In this document: one piece after another, positions 21,688 through 29,534 of the stretch
Position numbering within the stretch: position 1 is the stretch's first letter
Layout of the letters: every line of letters starts with the position of its first letter
Source of the DNA: Nocardia sp. XZ_19_385
GTDB taxonomy: Bacteria > Actinomycetota > Actinomycetes > Mycobacteriales > Mycobacteriaceae
Length of the DNA stretch: 64,000 bases
Assembly (NCBI RefSeq): GCF_015355755.1
Contig: NZ_JACVEE010000001.1
Coordinates: 806,001-870,000, forward strand
Reading direction: 5' to 3'
Made by a program: the position numbers and the translations under genes
The notes under the pieces: model-generated
Told to the model about the DNA's origin: nothing
What the model saw: only the letters and a program-made list of their open reading frames with translations
The model's database searches: none

Positions 21688-22521
21688 ATGATCGTGGTAA
21701 CCGGAGCAACCGGAAATGTGGGACGTCCGCTGGTGCGGATGCTGGCCGAGGCGGGCGAAAAGGTGACGGCGGTATCCCGCACCCTGCCCGCCGAACTGCC
21801 GGAGGGCGTTCAGGCCGTAAGCGCTGACGTGACCGAGGTCGGCAGCCTTCCCTTCCACGGCGCGGAGCAGCTGTTCCTGCTCTTCGCCCCCGGCTCGTTC
21901 GCGGCGGACGTACCCGCAATCCTCACCGCCGCAAAGGATTCCGGAGTACGCCGCGTGGTGCTGCTGTCTTCCCAGGGCGTGGGCACCCGCCCCGAGAGCG
22001 CCTCACACGGGCAGTTCGGCAAGGCGGTCGAAACCGCCGTCCAGAATTCGGGCCTGGAGTGGACCATCCTGCGCCCCAGCGGATTTCAGTCGAACACCTT
22101 CGCCTGGGCCGATTCCGTCCGCGAGCAGCGCGTCGTCGCCGCACCCTTCGGCGACGTCGCCATCCCGTTCGTCGATCCGGACGACATCGCGGCGATGGCC
22201 GCGGCCGCGTTGCTGGAAGACGGTCACGCCGGGCGTACCTACGTGCTGACCGGCCCCGAGCCGGAGTCTCCGCGCGAGCGCACCCGCGACCTCGGCGAAC
22301 TCCTCGGTGAGACAGTGCGTTTCGTGGAGCAGACCCCGGAGGAGGCGCGTGCGCAAATGCTCGCGTTCATGCCGCCCGAGGTCGCCGACACCACCCTGGC
22401 CATCCTCGGCGCACCCACCGACGAGGAACTCCAGATCAGCCCCGACGTCGAGCGAGTCCTGGGCCGCGCACCCCTCCCCTACGCCGCCTGGGCCGCCCGC
22501 AATCTGCCTGCCTTCCGCTGA
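21688..22521 (+). CDS. NAD(P)H-binding protein, NmrA/atypical SDR family
   Basis: Rossmann-fold protein of 277 residues, like NmrA-type or quinone-reductase-like atypical short-chain dehydrogenases. The nucleotide-binding motif VVTGATGNVGRPLV is at residues 3-16; VRRVVLLSSQGVG and WTILRPSGFQSN are typical of the family. The Tyr-x-x-x-Lys motif of classical SDRs is absent. ATG 21688 has GGGAG eight bases upstream. The divergent TetR regulator suggests induction by a small molecule, perhaps an electrophile or quinone. Confidence 0.9.
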   Translation: MIVVTGATGNVGRPLVRMLAEAGEKVTAVSRTLPAELPEGVQAVSADVTEVGSLPFHGAEQLFLLFAPGSFAADVPAILTAAKDSGVRRVVLLSSQGVGTRPESASHGQFGKAVETAVQNSGLEWTILRPSGFQSNTFAWADSVREQRVVAAPFGDVAIPFVDPDDIAAMAAAALLEDGHAGRTYVLTGPEPESPRERTRDLGELLGETVRFVEQTPEEARAQMLAFMPPEVADTTLAILGAPTDEELQISPDVERVLGRAPLPYAAWAARNLPAFR

Positions 22522-22586
22522 GGGTCCGCCTCGGCCCGGCGAAAACCGAATGCGCACAGGCACGTCGGCGATCTAGCGTTGGGCCC

Positions 22587-22964
22587 ATGGCAATCAGCAA
22601 GAAGGGGAAGCGCAGGATCGTGGTCGGAGACCGCGAGTTCCTGTGGTGGGTCAAGGAGGACTGGGAAAACTACAACGCCCCGGGCACGCCCACACTCACG
22701 ATCATTTCGGCGAACCGGCGCGTCGTAGTCCGGTATGTCCTGGCACAACCCGAAGAAACCCGGCACGTCGTCGTGCTCGGACCCGAGTTCCGGGGGATCA
22801 CCCAGCCCGGCCCGCATCGCCGTTTCCGGTGCCCGGCGTTCGGACTGCCCGGGGAGGTGCGACCAGCCGATATCGCGGAACTGATCAGCTGGTGCACCGA
22901 GACCGGAGAGCTGCCGGATCTGTACGAGCGGCAAGGCAACCTCGTTGCCGCAGCTGCGGGTTGA
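22587..22964 (+). CDS. Hypothetical protein
   Basis: Unrecognised 125-residue soluble protein with ATG at 22587. It starts with a basic segment (MAISKKGKRRIVVGDREFLWWVKEDWE) and has alternating beta-rich stretches (LTIISANRRVVVRYVL; RHVVVLGPEFRG). No metal or catalytic motif stands out. It is transcribed with the gene at 21688 (65-bp gap) and ends seven bases from the convergent polyketide-synthase-like gene. Confidence 0.7.
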   Translation: MAISKKGKRRIVVGDREFLWWVKEDWENYNAPGTPTLTIISANRRVVVRYVLAQPEETRHVVVLGPEFRGITQPGPHRRFRCPAFGLPGEVRPADIAELISWCTETGELPDLYERQGNLVAAAAG

Positions 22965-22971
22965 GCGGGGT

Positions 22972-25404
22972 TCACGCCAGCGTGCCCATCAAGAGCCGTA
23001 GCGCCAGCTCGGCCACGCTGGCCGCGTCCAGCACGTCCGACAGGGTGAGCTCGATGCCGTGATCCTCGCGCAGGCGGTGGGCCAGGTCCACCGCGTGCAG
23101 AGAGCTCAGGCCGAGCTGGATCAGCGAGCCGTGCCGATCCAGGGATCCCACCGCGGCGCCCAGCATTCGGGCGACCTGATCCAGGAGATAGTTCTCCAGG
23201 TCCAGGTGGGCGCTGGTGGGCGGGGCCGGGGTCGGGTCACCGGCGATACTCCAATTCACCACGGTGGCAGGCAGACCCGCGGCGCGGCGGTGGTCGGCGA
23301 GCGCGTCCAGGAAGGCATTGGACGCGGCGTCGGCGCCGAGCTGGCGGGTTGTCGCCGGGGACAGCAGCACGAAGAAGTCGAGCGGGCGGGCGGACAGCAG
23401 CCGGTGCAGGGTCCAGGCGCCGGCCACCTTCGCACGTAGCGCGTGTTCGAGTTGGGCCGGTGTCGGATCGGGGTGGCAATGCTCCGGTTGCACGGCGGCG
23501 TGCACGACACCGGCGATCGGCATCGAGCGGCGTTCGGCCGAAGCCAGGATGCGGGCGACGGCGTGCTCGTTGGCGATGTCCGCCACGTGCTGTTCCACAA
23601 CCACCCCCGACCCTCGAAGTCGTTGTGGCACCGCCGATTCGACTTCCGTGGCCCCGATGACGAGCAGCGACCGCGCGCCCCGGTCGACCAGCCATTGGGC
23701 GCAGTGTTCGCCGGCTCCGGTGAGGCCGCCGGTGATCACATACGTCACGCCGGGCCGGATGCCGCCGCAGATCGCGTCCGGATCGGCACGGTAGGCGGTG
23801 TCGAGCGGGACCAGGCGGGGCACCCACCAGCGGCCGCGGCGCAGGGCAAGCCGAGTTTCGGTCGCCGCGGCGCGAGCCACGGCGGTCAACCGGGCCGCCT
23901 CGGTCGCCAGGGACTCGCCGCTTTCGGGCAGATCCACCAGGATGACCTCGCGCTGCTGCTCGCGACTCAGTACCGGGCCGAGTCCCCAGAGGGCCGCCTG
24001 CCAGGGCGCGCTGCAGCGCGGGTCGGGGCCGGCCGCCCGGGCACCGCGGGTCACCAGGATCGTGGGGGCTCCGGCCGGCGTGGCCTGGGCGGTGGCCAGA
24101 GCGCCGGCGCAGAGGCCGACCGCGGTCGACAACACCTGGCGGGCAGAGGAATTCGTGTGCGTCACCGAGCCCAGCGCGGCCATGTTCAGCACTGCGTGCA
24201 GCGGCCGGTCCGGTCCCAGGTCGGCGCGGATCGCGTCGGCGTCGGCGTGTGCTGCGACCGGGAACACGGTGTGGCCCGCGTTCCGGAGTTCGGCGATCAC
24301 CGCGGCATCCAGGGCGGTCCCACTCTGCCGGATCAGCACCCGGCCGCGGTCCTCGCGTTCCGGACTTCCGAGTTCGACTGTCTGCCAGGCAGTCCGGAAT
24401 TCGGCCATCGAGGTAGCGCTACCGCGCTGGAGCGGGTGCAACTCGGCTTCGCGGGCAGGAGAACCACTTCGGGGGTGGAAGGGCAGCGAACGCAGCGGGG
24501 TTTCCCGGGCGGGCGGTGGCGGCGCGGCGCGGCGAACGCGCACCGCCCCGACCCGCACACCGCTGAGTTCGGCGATGGCCGTGCCATTTCCGTCGTAGAC
24601 GGTGATGTCACCGGCGAAACCGCTGTCGTCGTTGCGGACGGCGCGCGTCAGGCACCACTGCGGGTGCAGTGGTGTGTTCCGGAAGCGGACCCGGTCGATA
24701 GCCGTCAGCATCATCGGGCTGTCGGCGGCGGTGGGCAGCAGCGTGAAAACCGTTTGGAGACAGGCATCCAGCGCGGGCAGTGTGGTGTGACCGGCCGAGG
24801 CGCCCCGGATGCGGGCGACGGTTTCGCCTGGCCCGAACCACATTTCGGCAATGCGGCGGAAAGCGCCGACCCATTGGTTTCCGGCGAGATAGTGCTGGTT
24901 GTAGAACCGTCCTCCGGCTTGCCAGCGGATGCAGCGGGATCGCGCCTCCGCGAGGACCGGCGGCTCCAGGGCGGGCGGGTCGTCCTCGGTGCGCGCCTGG
25001 GCGAGAACGCTCTCGTCCGGGCCGACCGCGAGGAACCGCCACGCGTGCTGTTCGGCCTGCGCGACTATGCGCAAGGTCACGGTGCCGGTGCCGAGTCCGG
25101 ACAGCGGCAACATCTGGCGAAAACGAATGTCGCGCAACGTGATCTCGTCGGCGCCGGAGAGTTCCTTGGCCGCGGCGTGCCACAGCTCGAGATACGCCGC
25201 GCCGGACAGGACCGGCCGACCGGCGAAGAGATGACCGAGCATGTACTCGTGCCGGGCGTCGAGCAGGCACGGCCATTCGAGCCGGTCCAGGCGCGGCTGG
25301 GTAGCGACACCGAGAATCGGGGGCGCGAATTCGGGCTGGGCGGCGGCGGTTCCGTTGACTGGATGCCGGGGCTCGGCGGGCGGGTTGGTCAGTGGTGTGG
25401 TCAT
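22972..25404 (-). CDS. Orphan polyketide synthase fragment, DH-KR-ACP
   Basis: An 810-residue protein with the C-terminal half of a type I PKS module but no ketosynthase or acyltransferase. A hot-dog dehydratase domain spans about residues 40-290 (His58 in GHLFAG; Asp213 and Gln217 in LDACLQ). A ketoreductase Rossmann domain begins near 550 (TGGLTGAGE). A carrier domain has Ser768 in LGLSSLHAVDL. The KR active-site block reads ADAASNAFLDAL where YAAANAFLDAL is expected, so the catalytic tyrosine is missing; Ser replaces the Asp before the phosphopantetheine serine. Start ATG 25404; 188 bases separate it from the XRE gene upstream. It may act with synthases encoded elsewhere or be a non-catalytic scaffold. 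Confidence 0.85.
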   Translation of the reverse strand: MTTPLTNPPAEPRHPVNGTAAAQPEFAPPILGVATQPRLDRLEWPCLLDARHEYMLGHLFAGRPVLSGAAYLELWHAAAKELSGADEITLRDIRFRQMLPLSGLGTGTVTLRIVAQAEQHAWRFLAVGPDESVLAQARTEDDPPALEPPVLAEARSRCIRWQAGGRFYNQHYLAGNQWVGAFRRIAEMWFGPGETVARIRGASAGHTTLPALDACLQTVFTLLPTAADSPMMLTAIDRVRFRNTPLHPQWCLTRAVRNDDSGFAGDITVYDGNGTAIAELSGVRVGAVRVRRAAPPPPARETPLRSLPFHPRSGSPAREAELHPLQRGSATSMAEFRTAWQTVELGSPEREDRGRVLIRQSGTALDAAVIAELRNAGHTVFPVAAHADADAIRADLGPDRPLHAVLNMAALGSVTHTNSSARQVLSTAVGLCAGALATAQATPAGAPTILVTRGARAAGPDPRCSAPWQAALWGLGPVLSREQQREVILVDLPESGESLATEAARLTAVARAAATETRLALRRGRWWVPRLVPLDTAYRADPDAICGGIRPGVTYVITGGLTGAGEHCAQWLVDRGARSLLVIGATEVESAVPQRLRGSGVVVEQHVADIANEHAVARILASAERRSMPIAGVVHAAVQPEHCHPDPTPAQLEHALRAKVAGAWTLHRLLSARPLDFFVLLSPATTRQLGADAASNAFLDALADHRRAAGLPATVVNWSIAGDPTPAPPTSAHLDLENYLLDQVARMLGAAVGSLDRHGSLIQLGLSSLHAVDLAHRLREDHGIELTLSDVLDAASVAELALRLLMGTLA

Positions 25405-25592
25405 GGGTTCGTCCGTTCCTCGACGGAGTTGGTGATAACCGACCATAAGTTCGATGAGCCCGGTAGTTCGCCACGCTGGCAGGCGACCATTTCGGTCGCG
25501 AAAAGTGCTGGCTCCGTGCGGGTTTGCTCGGGTCCAACTATTTGTGGGTTTCCGGGTCCAAAAAAGTTGGGGTCTGGAGCGTGCCGGGATGA

Positions 25593-26819
25593 TCAGGCCA
25601 GACCGGCGACGGTGAGCAAGGAGGTCAGCTCACGGCGCACCAGGTGGTGGTCGCGACGAGAAAGTCGTTGCAGGGTGCGGTGCACCAGCCAGTCGTAGCG
25701 GATGTCCTCGGGACAGGCCTGGCATGCTCGTTGCAGCGCGACCACGGCGGCGATGTCGTCACCGAGCAACCCATAGACGTGAGCGATGGTGGTGTAGTAG
25801 CGAACTCGCTGTTCGATCGAGGCGCTGTCGGCCAATTCCACCTGGGCGGCGTGGCGGACGGCGTCACTGAGCCGACCGAGCCGGACCGCGATATCGATTT
25901 CGGCAATGGCCACCTCGGCAACCCCGAACCAGACATCGCGCCGCTCCGCAGCCTCCGGATCCAACCCGGCCGCAGTCGCCCGGGCCGCTGTCACCAGATC
26001 TTGGCTGCCGATCGAATCACCCACGCCCGCAGCGCCGTACGCCGCGACCAACTGCAATGCTCCGAGCACCGATCGCCCCGCGCGCACCGGTTCCAGCCGG
26101 CGCGCCGCGGCCAGCGCATAGTCCCGGCATTCGGCGTGATATCCGAGATTGTTCAGCGCCGCGGCGACATGCCAGGCGCTGACCGCGACCAGGATCGGCT
26201 GCTTCGCGTCGGCGAAGATGCCGACCGGGCGGTCGGCCACCAGCCAGGCCAGGTGATAGTCGCCGACGCGCGTGAGCAGGAAGCGGGCCAGGTGATAGGA
26301 CTCGGCCAGCAGCAATCCGGCGTCGTGCGCCGAGCCGCTCGCGGTAGTGCGCGTTGCGGCCCGGAGCGAGCGTGCCGACCGCAGCACCACGGGTAGGTGG
26401 GTGGTGAGCCGGGTGTAGCGATCGGGTGCGCCGAGCCAGGCCTGCCAGCATTGCTCGAGCGCGGCCCGCACCCGCTCCGGTGGCGGCGGCGGCCCGGGTT
26501 CGACACCGAAGGCCCGTGCGGTGGGGTGATCCATGATCGCGTGGTTCAGCGGGGTCAGCACGGGCGCGATATCGCGCGCGGCCGACCGGCTCGACGTCGG
26601 ATGCCCGAGCAGCGCGGTCGGATCGTCCAGGTGCAGCACCTCGGCCATGCGATAGAGCGCGGCGATGCTGTCGAGTTCGCGGTGCCCGCGTTCGATCTGC
26701 CGCAGCCATTCCTCGCTGCGACCGGCCAACTGCGCCACGACCCGGCGAGAAAGCCCGAGCCTGCGCCGCCGGATCTCGATCCGCTCCCCGACGGTGAGCG
26801 GCCGCCCGGTGGTTGCCAC
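25593..26819 (-). CDS. XRE-family regulator with helical repeat domain
   Basis: A 408-residue protein with an N-terminal helix-turn-helix of the XRE/Cro type (residues ~10-65; VGERIEIRRRRLGLSRRVVAQLAGRSEEWLRQIERG). The long alpha-helical C-terminus has TPR-like character (RVGDYHLAWLVADRP; SAWHVAAALNNLGYHAECRDYALAAARRLEP). Such proteins often sit beside natural-product genes in Streptomyces and Nocardia. GTG 26819 is preceded by AAGGA. It probably controls the PKS-like gene downstream. Confidence 0.88.
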   Translation of the reverse strand: MATTGRPLTVGERIEIRRRRLGLSRRVVAQLAGRSEEWLRQIERGHRELDSIAALYRMAEVLHLDDPTALLGHPTSSRSAARDIAPVLTPLNHAIMDHPTARAFGVEPGPPPPPERVRAALEQCWQAWLGAPDRYTRLTTHLPVVLRSARSLRAATRTTASGSAHDAGLLLAESYHLARFLLTRVGDYHLAWLVADRPVGIFADAKQPILVAVSAWHVAAALNNLGYHAECRDYALAAARRLEPVRAGRSVLGALQLVAAYGAAGVGDSIGSQDLVTAARATAAGLDPEAAERRDVWFGVAEVAIAEIDIAVRLGRLSDAVRHAAQVELADSASIEQRVRYYTTIAHVYGLLGDDIAAVVALQRACQACPEDIRYDWLVHRTLQRLSRRDHHLVRRELTSLLTVAGLA

Positions 26820-26918
26820 GTCAAGTCCTTCCTCGCGGGCGCCCAGGGCGGGTAACCACCTCAGCTGGGCGGGACTTGCGGGTAACGGTAGCCGAAACTC
26901 GTTCCCGTCGTTGAGCTT

Positions 26919-28475
26919 TCAACACGCGGACAACACAGTGCCCGGTAATCGCCCGGTCCGCCGCCCGCCCGCGAGCACCGGCACCCCGCCCACGATCACG
27001 TCATCGATTCCGGTCGCGGGCTCGCGCGGCGCGGCGTAGGTGGCGCGATCCCGGATGGTGCGCGGGTCGATGACGACCAGATCCGCGGCCTTGCCCCGGG
27101 CCAGCACACCCCGATCGGTGAGCCGGAACCGTTGCGCCGGCCGGGCCGCCAGGTGCACGCCGGCGTCCACCCAGGTCCAGTCGCCGAGCTCCCGGCAGTG
27201 CCGGGACAGCATCCGCGCGAAGGCGCCGTAGCCCCGCGGGTGCGGACGTCCGCCCAGGTAGATGCCGTCCGAGCCGCCCATGTGGGCTTCGTGCCGGAGC
27301 AGGCAGCGCACCGACTCCTCCAGGGCGCGCTCGGGATAGTCGAAGACGATGCCGACATCCAATGCCGACTCGACGAGCACGTCGGCGCAGAACGCGGCCG
27401 GGCGGACGCCCGCCCATGCCGCCGCAATATCCAGCGGCAACCCTTCGGCCCACCGGTAGCGCCCGGCCGGGACGTGGGCGAGTATGAAAGCGTGCCAGAG
27501 TCTCTCGTCGATCTGGGTGTCGAGCAGTTCCCGGACCGCGCGGTCCGACAGGGCCTCGAGGGTGCCGTCCAAGTCGGCGGTGGCCAGCCAGTCCGGCAGC
27601 ATTTTGGCGAGAATGCTGCAACCACGGAGATACGGATAGGTGTCGAAGGTGACATCTTGACCGGTCGCGCGGGCCGTGTCGACCAGCCCGGCCAGCATCT
27701 CCCCCGGGCCGTGATAGTGCGAAATGTGCACGGCGGCACCGCTGATCCGGCCCACCGCGCACGCCTCGGACATGCCCTTGTCGGCGGCGTCGCCGTAGGT
27801 CCGCATGTGCGTGACATAGGGCAACCCGCGCCGGGCCGCCGGCACACAGACCGCCCCCAGCTCCTCCGCGTCGGCGAATCGTCCTGGGAGATAACCCAAT
27901 CCGGAGGACACGCCCACCGCGCCCTGGTCCAATCCCTGCTCGGCGAGGGCGACCATGGCGGCGAGTTGCTCCGCGTCCGGGGGCAGCGGCGAACCCCCCA
28001 TGACGCTGTAGCGAATTGTCCCGTGCGGCACCAGATACGCGGTGTTGATCGCGGTGGTGTGGTGGTAACACGACATTAGCTCGGCAACGGTCAGTCCGTT
28101 GTCCGAACAGGTCAGCACCGACGGGACAGGCCCATTGACCGCCGCGAAATAGCGGGCCACCCAGCGCAATGCCGCCGGTGTCGCCGGGGCGAAGGACAAG
28201 CCGTCCTGGCCCAGTACGAAGGTCGTCACCCCTTGCCGTAGCGTCGCGAGCTGCACCGCCGGGTCCAGCACCGCGCCCTCGCCGTGCACATGGGCATCGA
28301 TGAAACCCGGCAGTACGTACCGCTGGGCCGCATCCACCTCGGTCCTGGCCTGGGCGGCCGCCAGGTCACCGATGACGCGGATCCGGCCGTCCGCGATGCC
28401 GATATCGGCACGATAGCCGGGCCTGCCGGTGCCGTCGAAGATAACTCCCCCGCGTACGAGGACGTCGAATGTCAC
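26919..28475 (-). CDS. N-acyl-D-amino-acid deacylase (amidohydrolase)
   Basis: Amidohydrolase-fold enzyme of the D-aminoacylase family, hydrolysing N-acyl-D-amino acids. It is 518 residues from GTG 28475 (VTFDVLVRGGVIFDGTG); GTG 28505 is also possible. Family signatures: PGFIDAHVHGEG (HxH; the usual Asp after HG is Glu), VGVSSGLGYLPGRFAD, THMRTYGD, ISHYHGPGE, GGSDGIYLGGRPHPRGYGAFARML and the C-terminal KAADLVVIDPRTIRDRATY. It is divergent from the acetyltransferase at 28569, so one enzyme that can remove N-acyl groups is paired with a putative acyltransferase. Confidence 0.92.
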   Translation of the reverse strand: MTFDVLVRGGVIFDGTGRPGYRADIGIADGRIRVIGDLAAAQARTEVDAAQRYVLPGFIDAHVHGEGAVLDPAVQLATLRQGVTTFVLGQDGLSFAPATPAALRWVARYFAAVNGPVPSVLTCSDNGLTVAELMSCYHHTTAINTAYLVPHGTIRYSVMGGSPLPPDAEQLAAMVALAEQGLDQGAVGVSSGLGYLPGRFADAEELGAVCVPAARRGLPYVTHMRTYGDAADKGMSEACAVGRISGAAVHISHYHGPGEMLAGLVDTARATGQDVTFDTYPYLRGCSILAKMLPDWLATADLDGTLEALSDRAVRELLDTQIDERLWHAFILAHVPAGRYRWAEGLPLDIAAAWAGVRPAAFCADVLVESALDVGIVFDYPERALEESVRCLLRHEAHMGGSDGIYLGGRPHPRGYGAFARMLSRHCRELGDWTWVDAGVHLAARPAQRFRLTDRGVLARGKAADLVVIDPRTIRDRATYAAPREPATGIDDVIVGGVPVLAGGRRTGRLPGTVLSAC

Positions 28476-28568
28476 GTTATTGCCGACAGTTTGGCCGTTG
28501 GTCACGCCCTGGAAACTGGAAGCCGTTGGGGCTGGCCGATTACCGGGCAAGGTGGGTACGGTGATGGG

Positions 28569-29375
28569 GTGACCACGGTAGTCCGGCAGGTACTGGTCAG
28601 CGAACTGACCAGCGTCGACACCATGCGCGACCCAATTGCCCTTTACCGCCAGGTCTTTCGGCTCTGTACCACCGATCCCGCGCCCAGTCCGCGCCTGCTC
28701 GTGTCGCTGGTTCGTAACGGCGGAATTGCTGTCGGAGCCTACCTGGACGGGGAATTGGTCGGCTTCAGCTACGGTTTCCCGGGCCGCGCCCCGATCGGGC
28801 ACCTCGATGCGCAACGGGCCTACCACTACATGGAATTGCTTGTGGTCCGGCCGGATTGCCAGAACGCCGGGATCGGGCGCACCCTCATGCACCAGGTACG
28901 CGCCATCGCGATACGCCGTGGGCTGCAACGAATTTACTGGGCCTACGACCCGTTGCGCGCCGCCAACGCCCACTTCTACCTCGACGTCATCGGCGCCTGC
29001 GGCTACGAGTTCATCGACAACATGTACGGCGTCGAGGACTCCGGACGCGACCGCGGCTTCCCGACCCACCGCCTCGTCGCCCGCTGGGATCTCGACGCCC
29101 CCGGGCGGCACTGGCCCGAACCCCCGCCCGGCCTCGTCCTCGGGCAGCCGGTCCGCGACCGCCGGGTCGACTACGACTCGATGCTGCTGGCCATCCCCGA
29201 CGACTGGGATTACCACTCCGCCACCGCCGCCCAGCACCACGACCTCTGCGCCGTCGTGCACGAGCTGATGGCAAGCGGGTATCGGGCGGTGTCCTGCCGG
29301 CGGACCGGTGGCGGGCTCGCGGTCTATCGACTCGTCTCCGGCCCACTCACCGCGGGCCACACTTATCTCCTGTAG
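28569..29375 (+). CDS. GNAT-fold acetyltransferase, COG3375-like
   Basis: A 268-residue protein starting at GTG 28569. The acetyl-CoA binding motif is MELLVVRPDCQNAGIGRTLMHQVRAIAIRRG (about 90-120). It is followed by IYWAYDPLRAANAHFYLDVIGACGYEFIDNMYG and RGFPTHRLVARWDL, the pattern of the uncharacterised COG3375 acetyltransferases. The substrate is unknown. The C-terminal ~80 residues are unlike standard GNATs. The divergent deacylase shares its 93-bp promoter region. Confidence 0.8.
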   Translation: MTTVVRQVLVSELTSVDTMRDPIALYRQVFRLCTTDPAPSPRLLVSLVRNGGIAVGAYLDGELVGFSYGFPGRAPIGHLDAQRAYHYMELLVVRPDCQNAGIGRTLMHQVRAIAIRRGLQRIYWAYDPLRAANAHFYLDVIGACGYEFIDNMYGVEDSGRDRGFPTHRLVARWDLDAPGRHWPEPPPGLVLGQPVRDRRVDYDSMLLAIPDDWDYHSATAAQHHDLCAVVHELMASGYRAVSCRRTGGGLAVYRLVSGPLTAGHTYLL

Positions 29376-29534
29376 GCACCGGCGGACATCCGGATCCAGC
29401 CATGTCGCTTCGCCCCCGATCGCGTCCACGACGTGTTCGAAACACCTACGGTACGCGGATTTTCCGGCCCGTGACCAGCGGGTCACCGCCCAGCAGGCCG
29501 CAGCAAACCCGGGGCGGCAGGGTGCAGCAGGGCC

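Noticed and set aside
25483-25499. GCGACC-N5-GGTCGC hairpin between the XRE and PKS-like genes
   Set aside because: Six-base stem without U-tract; could be an operator or weak terminator but there is no further support.
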